64,000 nucleotides of DNA from Trichuris trichiura (taxonomy: Eukaryota; Nematoda; Enoplea; Trichinellida; Trichuridae): positions 868,001-932,000 of the forward strand of contig JBAJFE010000005.1 in assembly GCA_037903355.1 (NCBI GenBank). The letters run 5' to 3'. A program made the position numbers and the translations under genes. The number at the start of each line of letters is the position of its first letter. The stretch's first letter is position 1. Below the pieces are notes generated by a model. The model made no database searches and was not told the origin of the DNA. It saw only the letters and a program-made list of their open reading frames with translations. This document shows, in pieces, positions 11,946 to 25,400 of the stretch.

Positions 11946-12594
11946 CCGCAAGCCGTTGGCGGTTCGCGCCATTTTCAAGTAACAAAACTTATGCAAACAA
12001 AATTAGCAAACGTGACGTCCAAGTAAAGGTTGCGAACCGAATTACTAACCAGCATAAGGCATCTCTAGAAGGATAAGCACATGTGAGCGCTCAAAAAGAC
12101 TAGCCTTAGGCGCGAAAGAGAAACATGAGATCCACTTTAATACATGGAACAATCGGCACAGGGTTTATGGGACCAGGAGAGGGAACAGCGAGTAAAAGAA
12201 AAAGGAGCGAATCACCTATGGCAACAATGAAACACATTTTTGCGAAGGCACGCAACAACAATAGGTCGGCAAGCTCTACTGCATCCATCAGCGGTAACTT
12301 GCGAGACAAAGAAAGAACTTATGTGGCAACAAAAACTGTCGAACTTCACACTTCCAAAAGGAGAGAGAGAGAGAGAGGGAGAGAGAGAGAGGAGGAGGAA
12401 GCGCTGAAACTTGACCATTCAGAAAGGTTGGCTAAATTTCGCTGCTGTTTAGCCTAAAAAGTTCAATGAACCGTATTAGCTTAGCCTGTCTGCGCGTGAA
12501 AGTTTCAACGCATATCAAACTTACCAAGCAATGGTCGTTTGAGAATTGCAGCCTTAGCAGTAGAAAAGAAACGAACCATTTGACAAAGGAGAAA
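11946..12594. other. Convergent intergenic region with GA-rich microsatellite
   Basis: This interval separates the 3' ends of the WAP/TIL gene (plus) and the SIPA1-like gene (minus). It holds an imperfect GA repeat at 12361-12398. A 110-codon plus frame spans the repeat (Arg/Glu run) and is an artefact of it. Confidence 0.55.
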
Positions 12595-15500
12595 TTATTG
12601 GTGGTCGTTCAAAACAGGTTCTTGAAGATACGCCATTGGATTTTCCACTGTGCTATGAAACCACTGAGTGAAATGTTGCAGTTCTTCTTTGGCTGCCTTC
12701 AACTCGTTCGACAATGCTTTGTTCTCGTCATTTAGACGGGATACCTCAGCTTCCAAATGGCGCTTACTTTCTCGTTCCTGCAAAAAGTAACAAACAAAGG
12801 ATGTTTCTTCGGAAAGACCAATTAGGGAATTGACAAACCCCGCTCAGTTCGGTGAGCAAGTGCTTAACGCGCTCTTCGAGAAGAACAATTTTTCTCCTGG
12901 ATGCTTGCAACACCAGATTGTAGCTTGTCAATTCAGGGCTTCCTTGCTGACTGACAGCCATCTGCGTAACACCTTCTATGGCTCGTGTGGCCAAATCGAC
13001 CAGACTGGAACACTTGGTCAGATCAGTGGACGTTGACGGCACATCAGCAAATCTGCAAGTTATATTAACAGTTGTCAGCATTGACCAAGCAAGGTGGATC
13101 ATTGCCATACCGACTGGACCAATACTTGGCACCAGAACACGGGCTGAGGGGACGAGCGCTATTGGTGTCAGCTAAACTAATCGTTTCCTTCGACGCATCA
13201 CTGTCAGATATATTCAACATGTCTTGCTGGGATGACACAGGCTCTTTTAGGGTAACCATTGATGTGTCTGACGACCTATGCTTGTAATTCTTGGTTGGCA
13301 TAGGTGGCGCCCGAAAAGCATTTAGCTTAGCTGTGCTGCTGCAAAGAAAGCAAAACGTTCAACAACTTACAAAGCAGTAATATAATGGAAGTCCTATTTC
13401 TAAGGCAGAACGCTCCAATGGTCATCCTCTACTTGATAAGCAGAATCAGAAAGATAGGCAGGAACTGACTGGAATAACAGGAAAACGAACTAACAAAGAG
13501 GAACAACAATAATAGTAATTAAGCCCATTTAAGAAATAAAATAACTAATGAGAATTATTAACAGCGAGATATGACTAAATTGCACAAAAGCACAAATAAG
13601 AAAGTGAAGCTTATTCTTCTTCTATTAATTTTTCCTGTAAATAACTTTCAAAATAGAAAGTACACAGACTGCTTTACGCAAACATAGAAACGTGGTCATC
13701 CTTGAGCTATGGCTCAGATTTTGTCGCTGCTTTTTGAGAGCTGTCACTTCCATTGGCAAAGAAGTGAAATGAAGCAAACGGTTTAAATTTTTAAAAAATT
13801 GAACTTATCCAAGAAGATAAGTTTTCAACTTAGCGAAGAACAAATAAAACAACAAAACGTGACACGCTAGAGCAGGCTGACTAACTACCACTAATAACAT
13901 GCGTTAGAAAGGAAAAACTACCCAACGCCGCCGGAGGAGACCATTGCAGGAGCGCCCTTATCACTGCCGATAGCGCTGATATTCAAAGGCAAGTTGCGAG
14001 AACCAATGACAAGGTTTCCGACTCCGACTTGTGGATGGAGCAAAGTGGTATCCACTTTTCCCTGATGAACGGCCGCTTCGGATGAGAGATCGCTGCTACC
14101 ACCGCTGCTGGAAGAACTGAGATTCTTCGCTCGAGCAGTCGACTGTAGCATCAAGGATTGATACCATCGATCCTCGCTGGATAAACTACTCGCCGTGGTC
14201 GATTGATAGTCGGCACTGTTGCGCGTACTGTCAAAACCGCTGTCCAAACCTGCTGCCGTGTCGCTGTAGCAATGAGCACGCCTGAAAAGTCGGCCGACCT
14301 TACTCTTCTGGCTACGTAAAACCATTTACTTTTTTCAAAAAAGTTTCCCGCGCGCAAACGCGCTGTATGCAACGCGGCAGAACGGCGTCAGCAGAAGAAA
14401 TTCATGAGTGAAATTGTATTAACCATTTTTTCACGTACGAAAGAGTTCGACAACAATTCACCCATTCATTGAAGGATTTACATTGATGGAGAGAAACTCA
14501 TAAGATTACTGACGGACGATGAGCCTCTCCTGTAGCATTCTGCTTGAAACGATATGCTTAGATATTTAGCCCCAAAAAGAATAGCTGCTTTTCTTTGTAA
14601 AGAACGTAACCGCTTCCGAGAAGCGAAAAAGATGACTTACGATGGCAGTACGCATGCAAACATTGCAGTATGAAAAAGAATAATCAGGAAAACAAGTTAG
14701 AAAAAAGAAGTTAAACATAGTATCAATCTTCTTGTCCTTCAACACTTTGCCAACCATTTTGAATAAACACAGCATTCCGGTGAATAGGCCAAAGCAAAAA
14801 AACAACATTAAGGACAAAAGCGTTCTCACCCAAATCTATCGATCATTTTACGCCTCCATAGCGTTGGTGAAACAATCAGAGAAAATTTCTACGCTGCACA
14901 AAAAAAATTGTCCGACTTTTAAACAATAAAGGACGCTATTTTTTACTGCGTCAACATTTAGCCTTAGCAAGTTTGTTTTGAAACTTACTGTTAAATAATG
15001 CTCAAGTTAGAATCGTCAATCAAGTTACGAACACGTCCGAACTCAGAATGAGCCCCGCGTGCTAATCAATTTGAAAGCAAAAATTGCCCACGGTCGATGT
15101 AACGTAAAGCTCACGCCAATAGTTAATACTTTTATGGCATTTGAACATGAATAAGTGCACGCTAAGAATAAAAGTTTGCTAGCGCAACTTCGCTTACCTG
15201 GAACGCAATTCGTCCAAAGACTTTGATGAACAATTACTTGGACAAAGATCGTTTCCTGAACCATGGACCTTCAGAGCACCTTTGCAAGACGAAGGTACGC
15301 CTTCAAGGTCGGTACCAATGCGCGGTCTTGTTACAAGAGAATCATAGCTGAAGCGATCGCGTCCGATCAGATTAGATAAGGTCGAGAATATGTCGATCAG
15401 CTCACCTTGGAGGAGAGCGGCCAGGCAAATGTAGTGGCAGCGAACCGGGCTGACTAACCCAATCTGACGGCACAATGGGTGTCACTTCGCCTCGTACGGC

Positions 15501-18500
15501 TGGACAATGCGGATCCTCGCATCCGCGGCGAGGGGAACCGTCCTCAAGTGGCGCTATGACCAAAACTCGAGAATTGGGACTTTTCAAAAACTCAATCATT
15601 TTAGGATAGGTCAAAGACGCGACGGACACTTTGCATATCTGAAAAGAACAGATATGGACACTCCGTAAGTAGTTGACGTATTCTTACTTCAACAATGCGC
15701 GATCCTTGTCGCAATCCGGCTTGCCAAGAATGACCGTACATGTCCACGTCGCTAACTATGCCTTCGTACTGTATACGAAAGTCCAAAGATTCGCATCCAC
15801 TTTGCCTGAGCATCATTTCCTGAGTCTGAATTGTGGCGCGTTTAATTAGCTTAGGATATTGGCAGCAACGGTCAAAATACCTCGCAACCTTTAGTGACAA
15901 ACTTCAACCGCGTTATAATATCAGCAATAATTAAACCATCGTCATCGTCTACGGTTCTTAGTATGATCACGTCCGCATGGTCGTAGTATAACTTCAAACT
16001 GTTTCCTTGCAATGTCCAGCCAATGACCGAATGAGTCGCTGTGCAGAACAACGTCGTTTCGGTGGAACGTTCAATCATGACCAGATAATCGGCTGATACA
16101 GCCAAAAAGCAATCAACAGTGCAACATAAACTGAAGTTTTCCAACTAGAACAATATTACTATGAGCTGCATTGCTCCAAGTGCGATAGGCAGTGCTCTCT
16201 TACCTCCGTAAGAACTTGGACGTCCCATACAATGGCACCTCGATTGAAAGCTTCCAGGAAAACCTTTGCTCTGGGTCGGTCTTTCCGTTTGTTCCCTAAG
16301 ATTTTGGCTAAACAACAAAGGAAAAATTATCCGGAAACGCATGGGAGCATATTGGCAATTTTACATGTTATTTTTGCGGAGGAACTTTCAATAGAATGAG
16401 AGATGCAATGATTTTCAGCCAATTCGCGCATAAACTCTCGGCGGGTACGCGCTGCCATAGCGGCAAACTTTGCCGACACGTGCACCGCGTTTTCCGCGTT
16501 GATCACTGCAACGACAATGGGAATTAGTGAAAGAGGAAATTAAGACTGCTTTCTTCGCAATGCCTTTAGTAAGCAGGAATTCGCGAAATTCCTGACTTCT
16601 GGGAAATCCGTAGTTCTCCGGTATGGGAGGTCCAAAGGCAGGCACGTCCTTGTACCTCGACACGGAAACGCTGCAGACAATTATAGGCTAACCAGTCGAA
16701 AGCGAAACTTGATGCTCACCTGTACTTAACCTTGTCTGTATTCGGATTGACCGCTTGAACAACTATGAAGACGTGTTGGAAATGAGAACGCATAGTTTGA
16801 GGACAAAACGGAAGCGCTCCGGGTTCTTGAAAAATTATGGTAACTATGTCATTGCCTATGTGTCGCTTTCTTGCTAGCTAAAAAACACACATATACACAT
16901 CGTCATTCATAGGAGAAGGAAAAAAACACAAGCGTTACCTGTTGGCGATTACTAGGCGTGAATGGTAGCATTGTTGATACGTGGAACATAATCTCGTACT
17001 GTTGGTAGCTGGTGTAGACGGAATGAGTACCCGTCGAATCACCCTTGTTATCCAGACCGCCTCTGTACTTGTCGAAACCTTTCAAGCGTATGCGCTGCCC
17101 AAGAATGTCAAGGAACTCCTCAAAGGGTGCGCTCGAATTCTCTGCAAAACAACAAGCAGTCCGTAATGAAAGTATAGTAGTGACGCCGACTTACCATTGT
17201 TGTACATTTGCTCCTCGCTGCATTGGCCGGCCTTGCAAAGGAGAACGCCTACTTTGTACCGGGTGTATATCTGCAACAATTTCTTATTACGATGCGAAAG
17301 TACTTTTTTCCAAAAAGAAAAAAGAACAAACCGTCTGCTCGTCTAACTTTAAAAGCATCTCTTCAGTTCGAGGTAAAGGTACGGCCAACCGGAGACATCC
17401 GCTGAGCAAGTCGGAAACGACCAACTCCAGAAGCTCCTTTACCGGTATTTTCAAAGAGGACGTTTGGCCAGTGGTCGCAACTGCGCCGGTAGGACTAAGT
17501 GGTTGCCCAGCTGCTTGCATTTGTTCCCTGGCCATTTGATAACTTGGTAAGCTCTCCTCAAGTATTGAGCCGCGAAAAGTGGAAAGCTAAAAGCGGAACA
17601 ATTGCGCACTGTTCAAAAATTCAATGAGTCAATGCTCACGTCGCTAAGGCGAACGATCATACGGTACAAGTAAGGACTGACCAAACCAGCTTGCTTTGCT
17701 TGGTAAGCATCAAGCTTGTCGCGGGCGATGCTAACCGCGACTGGTCCAAGATTTTCGTCAATGCCAAAATAATTTTGATGGGCTGAAAGACAACAGAACT
17801 GAAGTAACCTGCATTAACTACCGCAGTGAGCAAGCGGAAAAACCGACCAAACTTTTTTAGCATACAAATCTTGAGATGAAAAGCGCTAACTGGTCACGAT
17901 GGGACTACAAGCCAATTACTCTCGTAAAGTAGCCTAAAACTTGAGTGGAAACAGAAACATTTCGAGATAACTTTCCCATGCAACTCTTAAGAGCTCGTTG
18001 GCAAAAACGTTTGTCGCTGTTAGGCAAAGTAGATTGCACGCATAAACATATAAACGTTGTGGATGAAATTGCAAGAAAACGTCACCAGCAACAGAGCTAT
18101 GTTTTGCTTGTTTTCTGCTCACTGCACAGAATGCCTTACAGCTTAAATTACGCATACAAAATGTTGCAAAATAGGCATTTCCTTTCGCAATGCAAAGGGC
18201 ATAATTTGGTCCCCCAAAAAACGCTGCATACTTTAGTGCGTTTTTCTACTACTTCGTGTTCGTGTATTACGCATTTATTCGCTGACCAGATGCTTTGGCG
18301 CACACTAACAGCTGCTTAAATATGTCAACGCGGAAAAGCACCTTAGGGAAAAATGAAACTTCTGAAACTTCTGCGAAGAAGTATCCAAGCATTTACGCGG
18401 GTAACAGTTAAGCAAACACAGGAATATTCTTGAAAACTGGATGCTTCGTAACGGGCTGATGTTTCATAGTTTTCTAGATCTTTTACCGCTTTTCCCGTTC

Positions 18501-21500
18501 TTATCTGCTTGGTATCTGTAATAAAGTTGAGTGTATTGGTCCTGTTCAATTTTTTCCGAAAATCGCTCATCCACCCGCTGGAAGAGCAATTTGTTTCGTT
18601 TGAATTACAAATAGCAAGCAGATAAGAACGGGAAAAGTCGTGAAAGATTTAGAAAACTAAAAAACCCAGGAATAGTCTAAACAGAAAAAGGCGAACACTT
18701 TGTAAGGGACGAACCTAACTTGTTGAAAAAATGAAGCGTTCACGACCGCCTTCAAAGCGACCGAAGAGCTTAGAGATGAATAACAAGAACTTTACTTGGC
18801 TTTTATAGCTTTTTCGTTCGTTGAACATTTAGGTACAGTTTGCAAGGAATCACGGAACCTATCTCCCATGGTTATATATGGATGTTAGTCCAACTTTAGA
18901 AAATTACATCTGCCTATAGTCTTCGAGAACATCCTTCCCGTAGATCGAGCAGAAAGACCTCCATTGGAGTTCTCTTCACGGAAGTGATATTGTGTAAGGG
19001 AGCATAACATTGCGAGTATTGATCTATCCAACAATGAACGAAAACTTGCGTGCGATCGTGTGCTCTTGCTGAAACCTCGAACGGATGTGCCAAATGGGTG
19101 GGCCCATTTCTGAAGCCGCAACCGCCTTTAAGCAAAAACCAGCTTGCATGCTTAAAACAAATGAAAGCTCTTGGAAACAAAGCCGAAAGAGGAAAATAAC
19201 TGTATGCTTCAGTTTTGTATTTTGAACAACTGAAAAAGACTTGTAAAAGAAGCAAATTGATTAATGCACATTCCTCAACTTCCTCCGGACAAGGCTGCAG
19301 TTACAACGATGAGGTCGCACGCACTTTGACAAACGAGAAAAGACTCTCTGATCGAACATTAGCCGTTTCCCTCATTTTTGCTCATAGAATTAGAAATGGT
19401 GTGTAAGGACAGTCCTGATTCAAAGCGACTACAATAACAACACCAATAATGTCACATGATCAGCCAACCGGAATGGATGAATGAGTATAGCTCAGATTAA
19501 CCCACTAAGGAAGTGTGTGAGTGCGTGTGCTCGCAATGGGCAACAACGAACCAACTTGACCCGCAGCCTTTATCAATGACCGCATGCCGGCTTGAAAGGA
19601 GGAACACTTAATTGCAACGGCTTCGTAAGAACAAAACAAAGCCCGTTCGCCGTTAATGAGACCCAATCGACCTTGCAAAAGCGAAAATATCGTCAGCCTT
19701 AGGACGGTGAGGGGGAGAGGATGGGAAACGCCGACGATCGATTTTTGAAACAGAGTAGCGACGCTCCTTATTTGCCACCGTCGTGTCCAATTGATTGCGC
19801 CAGTCGTACCGGCGCCGAAGACTATTTGCAAAATGAGAATTAACGCTGATTAACGGAGTACGCGGGCGAAATTGGACCCGCTAAAACGACCCTACCGGTG
19901 TACGCCTACACGTTATCTTCAAAAAAGAAAAAAACGTGGCTTCCGGCTTACCTTTGCCAAGGAAGCAGTGACGATAGTAGAAAGCGCCGTGGTCAACGTG
20001 CTCGATGACCAGTTGGGGTTGGCGATAAGCGCATAAACGACCGCCGAGGTAAACGTTGCCAAGGTTCTCAAGGACGCATGCTTCCGCTGCCGACGGTATA
20101 CGGTGCCAAGTTTCCGTACTGTCTTTAGCTTTTGCCGAACGGGACGCTGCCGATGCAGACGGGTCGCCTGACGGAACGGACGACACGTCTTGGACGATCC
20201 ATCGTTGCAAATAGCGTTCCGTACCCAAGGAGACGTGCCGAGTCGGCTCGCCTCCGATTTCGTTACGGAAAAAAGGACATGACAATATGAGCCCATTGTA
20301 CTTTCCGTCGCCTTCGTCCAACAGCGCCGACGATCCACTGGACGACGTGACGCCGTGATCATCGGATTCTACAGGCGACGACACGGAAAGGACGTCAAGC
20401 GAACCACCGCAAGGATTGGTAGTGTTTCGCTGGGGCAGGCATACCCGCGAAGGTGCTGAACCAAAAGGACCCAACGGTCCTATAGGGCCAGATCCGGGAC
20501 CGTACGGAAGACCGGCGCCTGAACTGCTTTTCCAAATCACTTGACTCAACAAGGGACCATAGTCAGCGCATATGCTATGGCAGTCGTAATGGGCGAAGTA
20601 CTGTTTGCGCCCTCTCTGCTCCTCCATGCTGCCGGAAGACGTTTCGCTATTTTCCATCCGGCTGACCATTGAGGCAACAGAATTCATAATTCTTAAGGAG
20701 GAATCTTCACTGAACGCTTTGCCGCTTGCCAAGATGAGCTTGCGCAGAATTGACTCGTGTGACGGCTTGCGAAGTGCTCCTTTCTTCAATTCCTTCCTTA
20801 GGAGACGCTTGCTCTGCTGTTCCTGAAACGAACGGCAATCTGAGCCGGGTAGTAGAAGAGAATCACCAGACGAACGGAAAAGAGGAGGTGGAGGAGGAGG
20901 AGAAGGAGGAAGAGTAGGAGGAGAAGCAGCCATCAACGTCTAAGCGACTTGAACGATGATGACGAAATGGCGAACCTTCTCCTCAGTCGCCCTCCCGCCA
21001 AAAAGGGCGTAATAGTACAAACGATTATCAAATGCCATCAATACCTTACGGCAAGCATTTTTTTAAAAAGAAGAAATAGCAAAATAACATATCCTTTAGT
21101 AGACTTGTCTTCTTTTCTCTCTCTCTCTCATATCTCTCTCGCCCTCTCTCACTCTGTCACTCGCGCTCTCTTTCTCTGCCTATGTCTAATGGTTCTTTCT
21201 CTCAATACGCGTTGGCAATCGATATCTGTCTTGCAGCTTACGTGCCAGCCGATACGTGCCATGAAGGCGATAAGTAATGCCGCGCAATGCCTTGTTGGTC
21301 GTCAAAAACAAGGATTTGTTACCTGAGAGTCTGCGGACGAGAATGGTCGATACGGTTGGGGTACGTCCGAGTTGCTTAGATCGACAGCTTGCGCTCTTTT
21401 CAACGTTTGTTTGGCCAACAACGAGGACCCATTTCTACCATCCTGACCGCGGCTTCGTACTGGAGGAGGAGGATAGGCGTTGTTGGTGATTCTACCGTCC

Positions 21501-22408
21501 GATTGGTCAACAACGGTTCGGATATCTCGTTCGGACGAAAATGACGGCGGCGGAAAAGTTGTAGCCGACCGGCTTGTCACCGTTAAATATGAAGAAGAGG
21601 GTATGCCATGATTGGATACATGTCCTCTACTGGCAGTAAAGCGATCGCAGGCGTAGTCAATTTCGTAAGCATCAACGATTAACTGCTGCTGCTGCTGCTG
21701 CTTCGGCCGAAGCGGTGTAGCTGTCGACTTGGTGGATGGCTGCTCTTGCTTGACGTTCACATTGATCGAAGACGTGCCGCAACCGCTGTCGACACCACTA
21801 CTGCCAGCCGCTTTCGATGGTCGAACGGTTGTCAGCAGGGCGTAAGACAACGACGGAGTATTGCCGTTGCTGCGCAGCGACACGAACGGAGGCGGAGGCG
21901 GTGGCGGGTTAGCAGCGCTCTCTGTAGCCGATACAGCACCGCAACTCCCAGTCGCTTCGAGTTCCATTTGACTGACGCTTCGAGCTAACGAACCGCGAGC
22001 CTCGACCCTCCGATCGCCGGCCGTTTGACCAGATCGAGTGAACAACAGGAAACGTTCCTTGATCGACCCTTTGCGTTTCGAGGCGGCTGTCACCACTTTA
22101 GCCGTCCCGTCCAACTGACTACCGAACGTGAACTCCTCGTGAGCATCCTTGGTGCCGTTGGAGGCTACATTTTCTGCCCTATGGCGGAACTTTGAAAGTA
22201 AGGACTGTTTTGGGCCCGTATCTGTCGAACTCGAAGTAACCGCTGCCGCTGACGGGCACAACGAGTCAATGTCACAGCTGAAGGGTCGATTCATCAAACG
22301 AGCCCGAACACCCTGCGACAGACGCCTAAGGCGCACGCTGTATGAGTCGCTTCCCGGCGAGGCGGTATGCCGGTCTTCCGACGACATGGCGTGCTTTGGA
22401 ACGTCCAT
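12595..22408 (-). CDS. SIPA1-like Rap GTPase-activating protein (RapGAP-PDZ-coiled coil, SPAR/SPA-1 family)
   Basis: Activates GTP hydrolysis by Rap-type small GTPases; relatives act in adhesion, polarity and synapses. The model has 18 exons: complement(join(12595..12777, 12839..13052, 13111..13338, 13922..14281, 15198..15347, 15406..15638, 15688..15825, 15881..16144, 16204..16307, 16365..16505, 16564..16670, 16720..16877, 16939..17141, 17195..17270, 17332..17586, 17640..17782, 19952..20939, 21323..22408)). That is 5,031 nt and 1,676 residues, phases consistent throughout. Residues about 1-640 are Ser/Pro-rich with a six-Gln run near 237. From about 660 the family blocks start ([34 protein letters not shown]). 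The RapGAP core spans about 825-1045 ([59 protein letters not shown]). The Asn of HIGND is the expected catalytic asparagine thumb (N926 here). PDZ lies at about 1177-1255 ([20 protein letters not shown]), then [13 protein letters not shown] Ser-rich region follows, then a coiled coil at about 1585-1665. Introns are mostly 49-61 bp; one is 2,169 bp, and one uses a GC donor. The start is the first ATG after an in-frame stop near 22478. Confidence 0.93.
18467..18659. repeat. Inverted repeat (56-bp arms) in the long SIPA1-like intron
   Basis: Arms 18467-18522 and 18604-18659 are reverse complements at about 50 of 56 positions and share the block 'cttttcccgttcttatctgc' (and its complement). The loop is 81 bp. 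The arms lie inside the 2.17-kb intron 17783-19951. It may be a decayed foldback or MITE-like element, or a structured intronic RNA. Confidence 0.75.
21115..21180. repeat. CT-rich microsatellite in SIPA1-like intron 1
   Basis: Imperfect CT/TCTC repeat on the plus strand, GA-rich on the transcribed sense strand, lying within the 383-bp intron 20940-21322. Confidence 0.8.
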
Positions 22409-25400
22409 ATTGCCCTTAGGGGCAGCACGCTTGTCGCCACCGAATATTAGCCTTTTGGATGTCAGCGTTGCGAGTCACTTCCGCCTTTGGCTACTACATC
22501 CACCGTCAGTCGTGCTCCTTTTTTCCTTGTTTGGCAGTCTGTCGAGGAAAGTTCTGAAACAAAGACTCCCTATATAAACAGACGCATGCATGTGAAGTCA
22601 ACGACGCGAAAATCTGGGAATATAAGACGACCCTTCCTTCCGCTTTTGGTACTTACAGCGCTCTGCGTGAAGCTGATATCCATTGGCTTGGCAACACGAG
22701 GGCAAAGGTATTCGCGCATAAATTACTTACTTTATGTCCGCGGAGAAAACGTTGCAACAGTGCAAAAGTGGCAACGATGTTGCGGACGAAAAAGCGACTT
22801 CCCTTTTTCCAACGTTTTCCGTCAGCTACCCGTACACTGAACGCCCCGAGGACAGAGTGGGGCAAATGGAGGAAGTCCCCGTTGAATAAGACGGTCGGCA
22901 GCAGACGGTGGAACAGCTGCTTGCATGCCAAGTCGGCTCACAAACCAACAGCTGACCACACGTCTCCCGTTGGCGACCGGGTTCCTGACGCGATCAGTCG
23001 TTAGCATAGACCGGTTGGACGAAGGAGATAGCTCCTCGCTGCCAACATCAAAGGAAAAAACACGCAAGCGCGCTTAAGCACGGGACACTATAGCCAATGG
23101 GGAGAGTAGTCAGCCGGCCTTGTGTCGAATGGACATGCGCTAACGTCGCGGACGAGGAGCTGATGTCCTAATGGGTCCGTGATCGCATGACGCATCAAAA
23201 GAAACAGCAGATAACATCTCTCCACCGCGAATAGCAGTTAATAATGTGGGCAAATAGGACGACCGTCCAAGCGTAGCCATTCGGTCAGATCAATAAGCAG
23301 CAATTTTTAAATGAACATTTTTAAAATAGAAAACGAGATGCTCAGGGAACCCGCGGCGACTTTTTGATTAAAGACGGCTGGCAACTATTAGGCGAAAGAA
23401 AAGAGTAGCTGCAACGGCCAACATTCGGACGACGCGTCGACAATGCCAATGTCAAAACCAGCGGAGACGTCTTTTCGGTGGGTAACGTAAATGGCTCTCA
23501 TATTTTTCTCCAATCGAGGGTCAGAAGGAGTGCCAGCCGGGCACATGTTAGTGCGAGCGTGCGTGCGTCTGTGACAGGCGACGCAACTGTTGGAAATTCA
23601 AGTCGCACAGGATGCATTCGTTGTGAATATTGTATTAAACCGGAAGTATGGACAGCCTCGTGACGAACTGCTGACCCTCCTGACCGCGAACAGAGACAAT
23701 CGCAGGACAATGAGTTTCCTTATCGCTACTCATCAGATGGCCAAGGTATGCGACCTGATAACGACTGGTCGCGGCGCCAGCGTTTGCACGGTCAGGCGTC
23801 GGCGAACGTGCAAAAAGAAGGCCGGGGTTCGCAACGCCACAAACAATTGCCACTGACGATTTTCCAGATTCCTTTGCATTAGTACTTGTAAGCTAATGAT
23901 AAAGACGGTTTCCTTCCCACGGTCAACGATGGCCACTAATGCTGAGCACTCTCTGTCGGTCAATTGCAACTAGTGAACTGACATGATCGTCGTTTTGCTA
24001 CTTTTCCGCAACCACTGACCCCAATGCTCATTCAGGCACGCATCCACGATTGGCACATCCCGTATTTAAGACAATGGATGATCAAGCAAGATGAAACATG
24101 CTGAAATACGCTGAAACAGCTTTAGCTGGCTAAAACCTCAATTCCATTTTGTAGAAGACCTTTGCGCAACTTAAAACGTAGCCCTTAAAAAAGTCATCTT
24201 GAAAGGAAACAGTTCAGCCTACTCTAAATACGGATACCGTCTTTTGGAGTAAGCTTAGCCGATTCCCGCCATATCTGTAACCAACAACCGTACAGAGGAG
24301 AGATAAAGACTACAAAGCTCTGAATTGCTTTGCTTCGAAAGGCCATTGCGTAATGTTTTCTGAAAACTATCAACGCTTCCTTAGTCAGTATTCGCTCGGC
24401 TGCACCCATTTAAGGAAGAGAAAGTTTTCTACCGATCCGAAGCAACTAGAGCTAAAGTCGCGCGTCAAAGGGCTTAAGCGACGCTTAGGGTCTTATTTCC
24501 AATCTAAAAATAATAAGTCTTCCAAAGAGAACATCCTCACGTGACGCGCAGAGAGAAAATCAGAAAGCATCAAAAGATCGACAGAACAATCTCTATGTAA
24601 GCTGCAAGCGTAAACAGACGAAAAAAAGCCTTTGTGTATTCATAAAATGAATACGCCTCGTCTATTATTCCATTCATATTTCGAGAAAGAGGCTTTCTTT
24701 CGTTCCGATGCTGCTAGCGCACGCTGTCCTCCGCGCTCATGCCTTATATGGAAAAGATGTCGACTTTGTAGTAGGTTTGAATCCAAGAAAGGAATTTAGC
24801 ACTACGACTACAGATAACAACTCTCAGAGACATGGTGAGATATATGAGCTCAAACACATCGTATTGCTTTCGACTTCTCAGCTGTACCGCGCCACTCAAA
24901 ACGGTCTTCTGATCTAACGAGGTACGAAGGAGAATTAATAAAAAGGAAAAGTTTCTGCCTTAGCTTATAACTTCACGCATCGTCGCGGGCGCAGCTCACC
25001 ACCAGCGCCATCCCTTACAAGGACAGCGACTGACTAATAGGCAGACTTCAAGCAACAAGCTGTATACATCACTGCAAACAATTTAGTGGGTCATTCATGC
25101 GTGAAAGAAAGTTAAAAATAGTCGCAACGCAAACATGCCAACGTTTTCTCAACTTTGCACGCAAATTGTTCAATGTGTCATTCAAACATTGTCCTCATCT
25201 TTTTTTTTTGAGAAAGAGAGCGATCTGAGATGAACAAATAAATACGTTATGCAATTACCAGTCAGCCGATTGCAAGACAACACGTCGCTTAGACCAACAA
25301 CACAGCGAAAACTGCCGGCATGGAATCAACGCTTGCGATAACGGGTAAGCACGCGCTGGTGAGTAATTACAATTTTACGACAGTCAACTGCTCCGGTCAT

